A DNA stretch of 64,000 nucleotides from Gnetum montanum (GCA_015680685.1 MNCI01036718.1:86822-150821), one strand, 5' to 3'. Counted from the first letter of the stretch, positions 24,721 through 36,123 are shown. A program made the numbers and translations. The notes: generated by a model not told the origin, from the sequence alone.

Positions 24721-25129
24721 AATGTAATTGATAAAATCTTTGTTATCTAGTTTACCTAATATATTGATTAACATTTTCTTTCAAAATGATGGAATAGATG
24801 CTATGGGATCCTTATTTTTATGTTATGACATGTAGGGCTTATGGTTGGAGACATGGTAGCAATTGAGTAGTCCAAGAATATATCTCAATGTCTAATAAAA
24901 CTACTAAGAAACCTGAACATTTGACAAAAATGCTAGACTTAGAAGTTGATGATATAAGTAAAGATACCCTTATAAAATTACCAATTTCTACCAATAAAGA
25001 TGAAAAAAAAACCTTGAAACTAAGTTTTACAATAGAGCTAGAGCTTATGCAAAGCATCACTTTGATATTTCAAAAGAATGTTGAGGCCTTTGCATGATCT
25101 TATAATGACATGCTAGTATTAGACCCATG

Positions 25130-26560
25130 AACGATTTAGCATAACATCATATTAGACCCTAATATTAATACAAATAAATAAAGGGTTAATAGAGTTTTCC
25201 CTAAGCTAGCCTTGGCCATTCATAATGAAATCAAGAAGCTCTATTGAGTTGGTTTCATTAGGGTAGTGTATTATGCTAATTAGGTATCCAATATGGTTGT
25301 AGTACCTAAGAAAAATGGGAGCATTCATATATGCATTGATTTCCATGACCTTAACAAAGATGACTTTCCACTACTAAGTATTGATCAACTTGTTCACAAA
25401 ATGGCCAATCATGCACTACTATTCTTTATGGATGGATTTTCAATATACAACCAAATTAGGATTAACCCAGAACTTTAGTTATATATAACCTTCATGACAC
25501 CTTGGAGAATATTTTATTATACCATGATATATTTTGGTTTCAAGAATGATAGGGCCACTTTTCAATATGATATGACATACATTTTCAATGATTTTATGCT
25601 TGGCCTAGTAAATAATTACATATATAACATATTAGTGAAATCAAAAGTAGCTAGAAACCATGCTCAAGATTTTCATTTTGTCCTCCAACACTACCTTAAG
25701 TATGAGCTTCGGTTAAATCAAAAGAAATACACATTCAATGTTGAAATGGAAAAAATTCTTAGCTTTGTAGTCTTGAAAGCATAACTATATGCTAACCCAA
25801 ATAAGGTCAAAGCCATAACCAACATGTCAACACCTAGTAATCTTAAAGAATTCCAAGGGCTACAAGAGATGTTGCAATTCATTCATAGGTTCATCTCCAA
25901 CCCAAGCAATAACGCACAACCTATGCAAAACTTACTCAAAATGTATGTTAATTTCAATTAGTACAATAATTATTAAACTTCCTTTGATGACATGAAGCAA
26001 GAATTAGCTTAACTACCAACAATGTACTCACCACAAAAGGCAAAGTTGTTTTACATCTACCTAGAAACCTTGAATATGTCTTTGGCTTTCTTAATTTGTT
26101 AAAAATAAGATGATGGGGCTAGGAATATCTATCAATTACCTAAGTCATGCCCTATTAGCCTATGAGACCTAGTATACCATAGTTGAAAAGAATTGTTTGG
26201 ATTTGGTTTATTCTCTAAAGAATTGGTGACATTGTCTTTTCTAAGGAAAGGTGAACATTATTTGTAAGGATAATTTATTAAGAGCTATCACTTTTAACAT
26301 ATATAATAATAGTAAGATAGCTTAATGGAAATCCATAGTAGCTGAATTCGAATTACATTTCATTTTACAAAATACAACTAAAGGACAAGCTATTGCTAGC
26401 TAAATGTTCAAACTCCCTACTAAAGATAATTCTATAATAGAGCTTGGATTTCTGGATGAGAACATCAATGCTATTTAGAGTGTGCTTGAAGGATATGAAT
26501 CCATGCTTAATTTTGATGATATTAAATACTACCTATCACATGATAAATTCCCTTAACATT
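25130..26560 (+). pseudogene. J reverse transcriptase and RNase H, degenerate
   Basis: Clear gypsy RT: VGFIRVVYYAN, MVVVPKKNGSIHICIDFHDL, KDDFPLLSIDQLVHKMA, FFMDGFSIYNQIRI (canonical MDAFSGYNQI, first catalytic aspartate kept), ITFMTPWRIFYYTMIYFGFK and FNDFMLGL. The YVDD box reads YIYN within NNYIYNILVKSK, so the catalytic pair is lost. The connection region follows (LNQKKYTFNVEMEKILSFVV, EFQGLQEMLQFIHRFI). RNase H traces near 26120-26470 include AEFELHFILQNTTKGQAIA and LDENINAI. The longest open pieces are 25293-25478 and 25494-25784. Confidence 0.85.
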
Positions 26561-26689
26561 TAAGTTCAACTCAAAAAGATGGTGTATGCAAGAGAGCAAA
26601 TACATATGCTATCATAGCCAACAACACGCTTGGCCAAAAATCATATGATGGTATATTGTTACTTCATCTCAGAAAATCTAAAGATCAAA

Positions 26690-27420
26690 TAGTAATACAA
26701 TAAGTACATGAAGGTCTATGTTGGGAACATATAGGACCTAGACTCATAACCACTAAGATTAGACATTTAGACTAATATTCATCCTACAAGGAGCAAGATT
26801 GAATGAAAAACATAAAGACTTAAGATTCTTATCAGTGACATAGCAACCTTATGCATGTTCCACTTATAGAATTACATACAAAATAGATAATTTAGTCCTT
26901 CCAATGATGGGGTCTTGATATCATTAGGCCTATAATGCCCAAATAATCTATAGATCATAGTTTCATTATTACTTCCACTGAATACTTTATAGAATAGGTA
27001 AAAATTATCCCATTAAGATAGACAACATTACAGCAAGTCTGCCAATTTATTCTTGATAACATTGTTTCACAATTTGACTTACCAATTACAATTGTGATAG
27101 ATAATGGACCTTAGTTCAACAATGTGAAATAAAAGCTTTCTGTGAGCAATTAGCCATCTAACATTAATTTTCTATACCATATTACCCATAACCCAACAAT
27201 CAAGAATATGATAACCAATAACAAATGCAAATGACATAAATAACTATTATATAAATTATGGGATTATAGAATAACTTTCCATATTACAATTGAGATCATA
27301 CCTTATAGTCTTGTATACGGTTTTGAAGCCATCTCACCTTTGGAATAACAGATTCCATTGTTGAGGGTAGCCTTATCCAACCACATTAATGAAGATCAAA
27401 ATAACACATTCTACATCATC
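26690..27420 (+). pseudogene. J integrase, degenerate
   Basis: Read with several stops: VHEGLCWEHIGPR (zinc-finger side), WGLDIIRPIMPK (canonical WGMDIIGPI-PS, first catalytic aspartate kept), FIITSTEYFIE-VKIIPLR, a QVCQFILDNIVSQFDLPITI stretch, VIDNGP-FNN (second catalytic aspartate kept) and YSLVYGFEAISPLE. The motifs and spacing identify a gypsy integrase. Stops rule out function. Confidence 0.8.
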
Positions 27421-27559
27421 AACCTTGATTCAATGGAATAGCATCACTTACTAGAACTCTGTAATACCAAGTGTTACTAAGAAAAAAAGAGACAATGTTT
27501 TAGCATTCTTTTTTGATATTCTTTAGGTCTAACCTTAAAATGTTAGCAAAGAGAAACTA

Positions 27560-28638
27560 ATAAAACTTCTCAAATAAATAATTTGTGGTAAGTTTTAATT
27601 TCAAATTAGACAAACCATAAAGTTTTCAAAACATTGATCATGTAATTCATTTGTAATTATGAAGGATGAATCACAAGTAAAAGTAGTCCTATAATTCCTC
27701 TCAATAAATCCATGTTGTGGCACTTCTATTCTAATTAAAATTCTTCCAAATGTAATCTCAGTGTAGGACTTAAAACTCTCAATGTAAATATAGTCCATAG
27801 CATATTTTGAAGAATATGCTGGAAAACACACTGCAAAAGTGAATGCTAAGAAGAAAAGATTCCTAATTATGCCTAGTAGTCTGCAAAACTACCATTGCAT
27901 GAACAACAACATGTTTTGGAACTATCAAAGTTAGAACCAACACTTCAAAGAATGAATTTTAGCAGACTTTTGAAAAAATTTTAGTACTTGGGCAATTTCA
28001 GCAAAAAGAGCAGGGATTAACATAAAATAAATAGCAAACCTGTAATCTAAAGTAGTTCCTACCCCTTGGAGGATCTTGAAAATCCCTCTCTCCTTCCTCT
28101 CCTTCTCCAAAAGAGGATCTTAGAACAAAAATTTCTTCATAAGAGGATCTTGAGGTAGGTTGATAAGCTTTACACATAGAATAGTACTTCTACTATTTTA
28201 AAAAAAACATCTACTCTAATATTAGCTAACATCAAGAGAAAGTTTGTGATCAGAGTAGTCTTGAAGACTCCCTGCTATGATCAAGCATCTAGCGTTCCTT
28301 AGGTCCTTTATTCCTAGTTCTATATACTCTAAACTTTCATGCATGCTTTAATATAATTTTATAGTATTTGTAGCATTACTTTTCTTTAGAATTACATTAT
28401 TTCATTTCTTATCAAAGATCTACCAATCTGACAAGCCTATTATATTTACATATTTTTCCATTTTCCATATGTAATACATTTATTACTAGTTGGTAAGTCC
28501 TTAGGTGATTAAGCTTTTTTCTAAACCATCTAAGGCATCCTAGATGTACTTCTTAGGCCCATGTAGATTCAAGGTTAAATCTACCCTATCACATAAAAGT
28601 CTTCAGTCCTCTAGCACCCAAAATTTTCCATTGCTATA
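27560..28638 (+). repeat. J 3' LTR
   Basis: Aligns with 14279-15534 but has one copy of the internal 170-base unit. A purine-rich agcaaagagaaac precedes it and may be the polypurine tract. The right end is taken where the match to the 5' LTR stops, after tccattgctata. Confidence 0.65.
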
Positions 28639-28639
28639 G

Positions 28640-29125
28640 GTATCTCCTATGTTGTTAAATATGTGGGGTATGTAGCAAACCATGGCTTGGATGCTTCAAA
28701 TAAAGTTATTGTGCCTTTGGAAAATAATACCTTGTCTAGAAATTGAAAGAGAGACTCTTCATCAATATTTTTATTCCATGATAACTAATATAGATGATCT
28801 ACACTACATTCTCAATGTTTTTTCTACCAATTATTGTAATGTAGAATTCTTACAAGATAACTAGCCATCATATAACACAAGGATTAAATATTGGTTTATT
28901 CATGAGAAACTAGATTGCTCTATGATCTGTGTGCATAAAAAATTGATAGCCAAGCATATAATGCTGGAACTTTTTATGTATATATACCACTACTATTAAT
29001 TCTTTCTTAGTTATAATGTAGTTCAATTCAGCATCTACAACACTCCTACTTACACTAATATGAACTTTTCTAATCATCCAACTATGTAAGCATAGGCTCC
29101 AATGCATAATTGAATACATCTATCA
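28640..29125 (-). pseudogene. H RNase H, degenerate
   Basis: Minus-strand reading gives VDAELNYIITKKELIVVVYI and HKKFQHYMLGYQFFMHTDH, the classic gypsy RNase H segment (-NY-TTEKELLAVV, F--YLLG----V-TDH). After a stop it continues with NKP, VILQEFYITIIGRKNIENV and DHL. These match the RNase H end (LLQEFD--I-D-KG-ENVVADHLSR). The last piece, KPWFATYPTYL, matches the spacer before integrase. The copy ends at the J boundary. Confidence 0.8.
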
Positions 29126-30170
29126 TAATTTGGAATGATTTGGACCAATTTGGAACTTGTAGAATTGGTATTTCTATAAGTTTCTACTTTAGAAGTTTGA
29201 ATGTCTATTCATATTTCTTGGTCTACTCAAATGATGCATCCTTCTTTGTTAGTTTTACTAGCAACTTAACAATATCAGAGAAATTTTTAATAAAATGTCC
29301 ATAACAGCTAGTAATACAAATGAATGACCTAATGTATTTTACTATTTTTTGTCTTTGTCTAATTTCATAGATAACTCTAATATTCTCTAGATCAATCTCT
29401 ATTCTTTTTTTTTATACATTATGTCCAAGAACAATGTTCATTTGAATCATCAAGTGGCTTGTCTACTAGTTAAGATTAAGATTTATCTCTACATAATGCT
29501 TCAAGAATTACTTAAATTATTCCAAGGCCTGTTTAAAGTCAGAACCATGGGTGGAGAAGTTATCCATAAAGACCTTTACACCATTGCCAACTTACTTTTG
29601 AAAGATACTAAGGACAAGGTATTGGAAAATTTCAAAGGCATTGCATAGACCAAATGACATATTTTTATATGTGAAAGTCCCCTAGAAAATTGTAACTATA
29701 GTTTTGGCCTAGTCTTCAAAAGCTATCTAAATTTGATTATAATCACTGTAGTCCTCTAGAAAACTATAGTAGTGATGCACCATAAATGGCAATAGAAAAT
29801 GATCTTTAAATGTTTCCATGTATAAAAACTTAAAATAAATATAGATCCCCTATTAATATTCTTTTTTTGACATGATAAAAAATGATCTATCCCAATTATT
29901 TTTCACTATAGGATATAAGAATCCCACCTTTTGAAGTTTTTCAACTTCTTCTTCACAACATACTTTAACTTAGGATTTATCTAGTGTTACGATTGATGTT
30001 TTAACTTGATGACACAATCTGTGTAGTTTCTATGTTAGCATATGCACAAATCAATCCTTTTTATTTTATGATATTACCAAGTGAAGAATGTTGGCCATTT
30101 GTTAACTACCTCAAGAAAATTATACTTTTGTTTTTTATGAGCCATATAATTAGGATTACTAGTTTTTTCA
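29126..30170 (-). pseudogene. H reverse transcriptase, degenerate
   Basis: Minus-strand pieces in order: EEEVEKLQKVGFLYPI, DHFLLPFMVHHYYSFLEDYS (canonical DHFPLPFIDQ, FLDGYS), DYNQI, TFTYKNMSFGLCNAFEIFQ (canonical F-YRRMPFGLCNAPATFQ), and GNGVKVFMDNFSTHGSDFKQ. The catalytic box is MDN instead of (V/M)DD. Stops and frame changes are common. The FGLCNAP type and the associated gag suggest the Athila/Tat side of Ty3/gypsy; a tree would be needed to be sure. Confidence 0.75.
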
Positions 30171-30499
30171 ATTTCTAAAAACACATATGTAAGAGATTCT
30201 AGTAATGTTTTGAGTTCAGTAGTCCTGGTTTCTATCTTCTCTAAAATTTTCAATTTTTCTCACTTCATCTCTTCTTCTTGTCTATTTCTAACTTTGGGAA
30301 GTTATTGTCTAATGCATTCCATCTCATAAATCCTATCAACATATGCATTTTTAAGGACTTCTTATGGTTCCATTCATATTGAAAACTTGCAGTGCTCATC
30401 TGCCATTAGCCACTAGGTACCTTCTTATTTGTTGACTACTACATATAGATACTTTTGCCCACATACTTTTTCTTCATATAATTTGCATGCTATAATGCT

Positions 30500-31000
30500 C
30501 CTATATTTAACTATATATATTTTCTTCATGTTGTTGTACCTCATATCACTATACATACTACATAAAAATCTCTAATTCTCAATCACTTTGTGCTCTTTTT
30601 CTTTGAAAATTTCTAAGGAAATATCCTTAATTCCAATCTTAACATTGGTTATGTTAAGCCAAGCTCTTCCCATGATAATGAAAAAAAACATCCCTTATAA
30701 TTTTTCATGTGAATCACTAAGAAATCAAATTGATATGATCATCCACTAATTGTGGTCATAATATCATTCACTTGCTCCAATGAAATAATGATGAATTAAT
30801 CTATAAGCTCTAACCTAATATTTCACTTTTTTAGTGGAGGAAAATTCCAAGCCTTGTACATTTATTAGGAGATTAAGTTTATTCAAAAACATGAATTTAA
30901 AAAACATGTACATTAAACATTCCCAACAATCTACAAATAGAATAAGGGGCTTCTAAGATATATTCTCTTCTTTAGAAGAGCAACTACCTTAATCTAATCT
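30500..31000 (-). pseudogene. H protease region, degenerate
   Basis: Around 30930-30830 the minus strand gives FLNSCF-INLIS followed by MYKAWNFPPLKK. It is colinear with LLNSGSGVNLIS and MYQAWNLPQLKK in M1 (10308 onward). The active-site glycine positions have decayed. No function is possible. Confidence 0.55.
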
Positions 31001-31249
31001 ATTATAGCATAGATCAACATGACAATATGTATGTTCACATTTTCATTTGAAGTTAGCCCTAATTTTTTTGAGATACTGGAAGTTATTGACGTTAAAGTGG
31101 ATTCCATAGTCACTAATGCTTACATTACCTTGGATGAGAAAACAAGTTTACTAGCCTCTCCCACAAACATGGAGTTCTCCTTGAAGAATGGTCACTTCTA
31201 ATAATTCCACTTAAAGTTGTTGGAACTATCATCTATTCGCATGTTAATA

Positions 31250-32513
31250 GCTATTGTAGCATTCTTTTGTTATGGTTATGAGGGTATTTTTCCTTGCATT
31301 GGTGGAGGTGGAACTAGAGGAAGAGATATTAAGGATGCATTGGAGGTTGATGAGAGGTGTATAAAGGTAAATCAATGTAATGAGTAGCAAGTTTGTGATA
31401 CTTAGATGATTAATAATAGTAGAAGGATGCATCAATAGAGGTACCACTTGGAAAAGTATGTTATTGTACATGACACCCATATGGATTTAGTTTCCTATAA
31501 GGGTATTAGTGCCTTGGTGATTGCATCCCCCACAACTAGGAGTTTTTCCACTACTGCTGATACTGCCCATATGGTTGAGGTGAATCCCCACTTGAATAGT
31601 ATTGTTAATTGTAGGACTAAATGTAATTGCCTTGTGGATAATGCAATCTCTTAGGCATCTACTTCTTGATGAACTTGAGGTTCAATGCATATGTTCTTAA
31701 TGTCTATTAATATCCCATGATGGGCCAACATCCCTTAGGATGTTCATATTGGTACAAGTCATATCTATATTATCTATTTGACTCTAAATTAGCTACTTCC
31801 TCTACTACACAACCTTTCTTTTTTTCATGTAAATGTCCTTCCCTATCTCCTTCTAATTCTTCTAATCATTTTTTTATGCAAGTATTTGCTCTATCTTTTC
31901 CTTCACTATTTGCAATGTAGTTACAAAGTTTTCATCAACATAGTCTCATATTTTTTCAATTATTACTACTATTTTTTAAACATATTTTTATATGAAAATA
32001 TTTTTTCTTCAGATCACCTTCTCAATTAGATATTCATCTTCTCTTCTCTCACAAGCATGAATAGTCTTCTTACAAAGGGATGGATCTCTAATATATTTTA
32101 TTACAATCTCTCTCTTTTTGAATTCACCTTCTTTCTTGACCACTTAATCAATCAACCTCTTAATCCAATGAGCCCTTATCTCTAAAAGTATCCTTTAGAC
32201 ATAAACCCTCAAGAGTTTTTCTTGTTTTGTTTCTTATCTCATCTATGATATGCCTTAACTACTCATGTTGAGAAAAACCATGGCCTAGGTACCTATGCAC
32301 TAATGAATAATATTTGTTATAGGCTACATCAAGGGACTCATAATTGCCTTTTTTCATCTTTAAATTTTTTTTCTCAAATTAAATACTCTAGAGTATGTTT
32401 GATGGTTCTCATTAAATAGCTTTATCATGGTACCCCATCTACAGATGAAATCTACTTCCAAACATCTATACCATCTCTCTACTTCTTTAATAATCATCAT
32501 TGTAAATAGTAAT
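31250..32513 (-). pseudogene. H gag, main part (C-terminal to the M2 insertion)
   Basis: Minus-strand translation starts within IKEVERWYRCLEVDFICRWG, followed by TMIKLFNENHQTYSRVFNL. This matches IKEVES and MLELFNNKYQMYSRVSNL in M1 and a corresponding stretch in F. Further down come a YEHPKGCWPI-like segment near 31730 and YPQGN near 31640, both conserved in M1. Multiple stops are present. Confidence 0.7.
32509..32513. repeat. target-site duplication of M2, left copy (GTAAT)
   Basis: Pairs with GTTAT at 44027-44031, one mismatch, consistent with an old insertion. Confidence 0.65.
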
Positions 32514-32968
32514 TGTTGGCACATTTTGGCCATTTCATGGAACAGAGATATGAGATGGTTGAAACCTTCAAAATATTTCAATAGAACTATTGAAATGGAG
32601 AAGTGGGATGCTATGTATAGCATGCTCCTTTGTGGTAGAAAATATTTTGAGGAGTTTGCAGATAAAGTACAAAAATATTTTCCATATTACTAATAATGGC
32701 AAGGACTGCAATAACAATTCAGAGATTGTCATGAACAAATGTTTTTATGAACTATCCCATCAGAATATTGGTGAAATTTTTCAATATCTGTGTGTCTTCA
32801 TTTACATCTGCATAAAACATCTTACCTACTAAGGTCATTAAAGAGAGAAAATTTGAGACAACAAAAAACTAAATTTTACCAAGGATAGAGTTATCTGGGA
32901 GAAGAGTTGAAGTTGGATATTTTGAAAGACACTCAGTAACAAATAAAAAAATGTTGTAAAGTAGAGGA

Positions 32969-33367
32969 ATGGAAATACAGACAAAAGAGAGGGAGAAGAC
33001 CACAAAATCTAGGCCCAAAAGGATTACAAAAGTGGAATCCGGTGAACGCAAGCACAGTCGAAAACCTAGAACAAAGTCCCGGCACAAGCCTGTGGAGTCT
33101 TACAAGGTTTATGTTTACAAAGTTCTGAAGCAGGTGAATCTGGATCTTGGAATTTTGTTAAAGGCCATGAGCATCATGAATTCGTTTGCCACTAACATTT
33201 TTGAGAAAGCTGGAAACGAGTCTTCCAAGATCACTTGCTACACCAAATGCGATACGCTTTCTTCTCGCGAGGTTCAGAGCACCGTGAAGCTCATTTTGCC
33301 TGGCAAGCTGGCCAAGCATGCTGTTTTCGAGGGCACTAAGGTCATCACTAAGTTTAGTTCTCACTAA
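32969..33367 (+). CDS. histone H2B-like ORF inside the M2 5' LTR
   Basis: 132 codons, ATG to TAA, no interruption. Residues 1-42 form a lysine/arginine-rich tail unlike the usual plant H2B N terminus. From residue 43 the histone fold is clear: [14 protein letters not shown] (alpha 1), [20 protein letters not shown] (alpha 2), [19 protein letters not shown] (alpha 3 and start of alpha C) and [17 protein letters not shown]. Normal plant H2B is about 140-150 residues, the difference being in the tail. Conserved positions are altered here (NLD for HPD, LL for SS, PGK for PGE), so incorporation into nucleosomes is doubtful. The lysine that is ubiquitinated in canonical H2B (in VTKFTS) has its counterpart at residue 128. 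Plant H2B genes are commonly intronless, so the absence of introns does not tell RNA from DNA capture. No independent promoter is obvious. Confidence 0.85.
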   Translation: MEIQTKEREKTTKSRPKRITKVESGERKHSRKPRTKSRHKPVESYKVYVYKVLKQVNLDLGILLKAMSIMNSFATNIFEKAGNESSKITCYTKCDTLSSREVQSTVKLILPGKLAKHAVFEGTKVITKFSSH

Positions 33368-33673
33368 ACCCTCTGTGCTAGGGTTTTCTGCTATTTTTTC
33401 TCTTTTCCTTTTCTGTTTATTTGAAGGTGCAATGCATTCTGTGGCATTGATGATTTGACAAGGTTCTCTGTAACCGTTTTTGTAAATGTTTGTCCAAGGG
33501 TGCTCATCTACCTGAAAGGGATGCTTTTGGTGATTGTGGTTGTCCATTTTTAGAAAAAAATGGGGTTGTGCTTGATCGTTTTTAAAATGTTGCGGCATTC
33601 ACTTTCAAAAATGTCTGTCTGTTTTCTGGAATCCTGATAACGGCCTTGATCTATTAAAAAAAAATATACAACA

Positions 33674-33820
33674 ATGAAGACCCTAGTAGCTCTATTTTTA
33701 GTAGTGACAGTGTTGTTGCTGGCTGCCAAAGCAGCAGAAGAGGATCCTTTGCAAGATTTTTGTGTTGTAGATAATGCAAATGTCAAGGGAATATTCATAA
33801 ATGGCATTCTGGTACCTTGA
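33674..33820 (+). pseudogene. germin-like protein leader fragment in M2 5' LTR
   Basis: 48 codons beginning MKTLVALFLVVTVLLLAAKA, a textbook signal peptide with cleavage expected after AKA or KAA. Then comes EEDPLQDFCVVDNANVKG and IFINGILVP before a TGA. Germin-like proteins begin their mature chain with DP-PLQDFCVAD--S-V-VNGFPCK, including the disulfide cysteine seen here. The cupin barrel that should follow is missing. It starts 306 bases after the H2B stop, on the same strand. Confidence 0.7.
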
Positions 33821-34504
33821 GTGTAGTGTTGGCAGCCATGGCAATGTGGAGTAGTAGACCCAGGATTTGTAAAACAAAAACAAATCAGCTGAACCAAAGA
33901 ACTTCTGGCCTATTCCTCCAGAACCACATGTTCAGCCACATTGTTCATAGCATAGCAGATGGTTACCGGCAATAATGGCAGCAACAATTGAACACCACAC
34001 GCATGGCAGCTTCCGGATTCATGAATTCCAACAATAAGAAGAGCATAATACCAAATGCCTTTTTCACACATCTTCATCATAAATTTGCTGCAGAGATGGA
34101 GATGATCATGGAGTTGCTGGGAAGATTACAGAATGCTCAAAAAAGGATGTAACGCCATTCGGCACATGGCCAGACAGAGATGTCGCAGATCAAGGAAGCA
34201 TTTAATATTTTTAACATTTTTTTGACCAAGTATAAAGATCACACGTGGTCTAGAATGTGGATTAATTTCATCAAGTTAGAGGCCAATAGATATATATTTA
34301 CTATGAATGCTATCTCTATTACTATGATTTAAATAAAATATTTTATGATTTAAAAAGGAAAGGAAAGTTATGGGATATTTGTGTAACATCCTATATAAAG
34401 GAGACATTTGGCTATTATCCCTTTTATTCCTATGGAAGTTGTAACTTCCTATGATAGTTACAACTATGATATTTGTAACTAATTTTAATTTTGATTACCA
34501 TAAA

Positions 34505-34636
34505 GACACTTGGCAACTAAAAAGGCCACTTGTCAACTACAGCTTTTTTGTCTCCATGGTGACCACTTGGCAATTGAATAGGCCACTTGTCAATTGAATG
34601 GGCCATTTGGCAACTACATGGGACACTTTTCAACTG
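34505..34636 (+). repeat. array of CCACTTG(G/T)CAACT repeats in M2 U3
   Basis: Six copies of a 14-base motif (gccacttgtcaact and variants) occur between 34505 and 34636, upstream of the TATA box. The same array occurs at 41612-41750 in the 3' LTR and from about 63850 in the related LTR K. The position suggests U3 enhancer elements; that role is inference. Confidence 0.7.
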
Positions 34637-34707
34637 TAGATTTTTTATCTCTATGGTGGTTATAACCACTGAAAATAGTTGTAACTTACCTAACTACCTT
34701 TGAACCC

Positions 34708-34715
34708 TATAAAAA
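34708..34715 (+). promoter_or_regulatory. M2 5' LTR TATA box
   Basis: TATAAAAA in the context ccctataaaaaggcttcagg. It is conserved at 42736-42743 in the 3' LTR and, as aatataaaagg on the minus strand, in the related LTR L. Transcription start is expected about 30 bases downstream. The H2B frame lies about 1.4 kb upstream, so in the 5' LTR it would not be part of the element's own transcript, while in the 3' LTR it would be. Confidence 0.75.
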
Positions 34716-36005
34716 GGCTTCAGGGGTCAAGGAGGGATCATCACTTGGACACACTACAATATCACAAGGGGGGGACAAGACAACACACTTTGGAAGACTT
34801 GTGAACACACTTGGGCTCTCACTTGGAGACACACTTTGAGTCTTGAGAGAAGAGCATTGTAAAGAAGAAATTGTGAATGATTGCTTGTAAGATGGCTTGC
34901 TAAAGAAAATATTTCAGCCTCTTTGTTATAGTCCTGTGAGTTATGCTTATTGTTTCTTATTTTGTTTAAATTGTTTAGCTAGTGGTTTAGATAGTATCAT
35001 CCTTGGCAAGTAATTTTGAGATTTTTAGATTGCTCTTATTGTTCTTGTTGCCTGATAGAAAATTTCTGTTAAAATTTTTCCATAGAAGCACTTGTGTTTA
35101 AAAGCCTTAAGAGAATTTTAGCAGTAACTTTTATTATTGTGCAACGTATAAGAACTGCTATTGAGATTGTTTTAAGAGAGCCTCTACTTGTAGTCATGCC
35201 ATTGAATGATTCAATAGTTAAGAGGGTTCAGAAAATCTTTGGTATTTTGATGGGACCAGAATAGCTTCTTTTTATCTTTAAAGTGAATATCTGTGGTATT
35301 TCAATCAGAAATTGTCAAGTCTTTTAAAGGTTCTATTGAATGCAATTTTTGACATCTATTATCTAGCCAAAATAGAGTCTCGTACGTGATAGTTTACACA
35401 ACAATTTTTTGGTAACGTAGTAGGATTGTCTTGAAGAAATTGCTTATTTGAGCCTTGCAAGTTTGAACAATTCATAGATATTGAATTTTGGATAGCTTTA
35501 TTGCAAAGTGTTTACTTATATCATTTTAACTTGTTTAAATATTTGAGGTCTTAAAACAAATCTGCTTTCTTTTCTATTTATTTCTATTGAATCTTGCTCT
35601 ATTTCTAGTTTTCTTGTGGAACTATCTCTTTCTCTAGGGAAAATTAGAAGTAGATTTGCAGAGTTGTGCTCAAATTTTTTTGCAAAATTTTATTCGTTAC
35701 AAGTAGGTATTATAAGGACCGCGTAGACTAGGCAATTAAACAAAATAGGAACTCTCAACAAATCATAGTACTTGGCAAAGTTGGCTGAATCTCTTATTGA
35801 TAAGTCATTTGTAGTTTACACACAACGTAATCGTTTCATTTTTCTCAACCGCATGACGCAACAACACACATACATACTCACATTAACTATTGAGTTTATT
35901 TGGAGGTATCTGGGCCTTGGTGTTGCCAGAGACCAACAAGTACCTAAATCCTGTTTGAGGACACTTGTTGGTGGTCACGTCCCAAACGATCACCAATAGT
36001 TCCTT

Positions 36006-36023
36006 TGGTGCTAGAAGGAGGGC
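36006..36023 (+). other. M2 primer-binding site
   Basis: tggtgctagaaggagggc begins seven bases after the LTR end and starts with TGG, as needed to pair with a tRNA CCA end. A similar sequence is found after the J 5' LTR. I cannot assign the tRNA with certainty. Confidence 0.65.
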
Positions 36024-36123
36024 TGAAAATTTAGCCTCTAAGTTCATAAGCCTTATAATTTTAGCACATCAATAATTCTTTGTTACTATAAAGGCTTAAG
36101 AAATTAGATACTATTTTTAGTTC

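Larger units (their letters stand above)
19421..24880. other. extra sequence between J protease and RT
   Basis: About 5.4 kb that does not belong between protease and RT in standard gypsy elements. It has no plus-strand pol motifs. The minus strand shows coding-like pieces (around 23000-23400, and a charged EVEKRCKEEEKN-type stretch near 21300). A field of AGTGTAAA-type repeats fills 23520-24720. It could be a nested element whose ends are no longer visible or an extra antisense ORF of the kind known in some Tat-lineage elements; in those it usually lies after pol, so the position here is odd. Confidence 0.45.
14279..28638 (+). mobile_element. J: old Ty3/gypsy element with gag, protease, RT-RH and integrase
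   Basis: Segments at about 14279-15534 and 27560-28638 align as direct repeats and act as LTRs. Between them, in order and all on the plus strand, are a primer-binding site, gag, protease-end, RT, RNase H and integrase remnants, which is the Ty3/gypsy order. About 5.4 kb between protease and RT is not part of the normal plan and carries antisense coding traces and a repeat field. All coding parts are broken by stops. The LTR edges are approximate because the ends have decayed. Confidence 0.75.
32514..35998 (+). repeat. M2 5' LTR (3485 bp)
   Basis: Starts TGTTGGCACATTTTGGCC and ends gatcaccaata. From left to right it holds a 30-bp terminal stretch, a cargo block with the H2B frame and a germin-like leader, an AT-rich stretch, an array of CCACTTG-type repeats, a TATA box at 34708, and about 1.25 kb of R/U5. 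GGTGG at 34655-34659 is the unoccupied version of the site that received the solo LTR in the 3' copy. Confidence 0.85.

Noticed and set aside
32700-32968. Own promoter for the H2B frame
   Set aside because: I saw no TATA box or histone octamer-type element directly upstream; the region is AT-rich without a clear signal.
33158-33598. 146-codon minus-strand frame opposite H2B, with a counterpart at 39237-39680
   Set aside because: It overlaps the H2B frame antisense and exists because the sense frame is open. No recognisable motif of its own.
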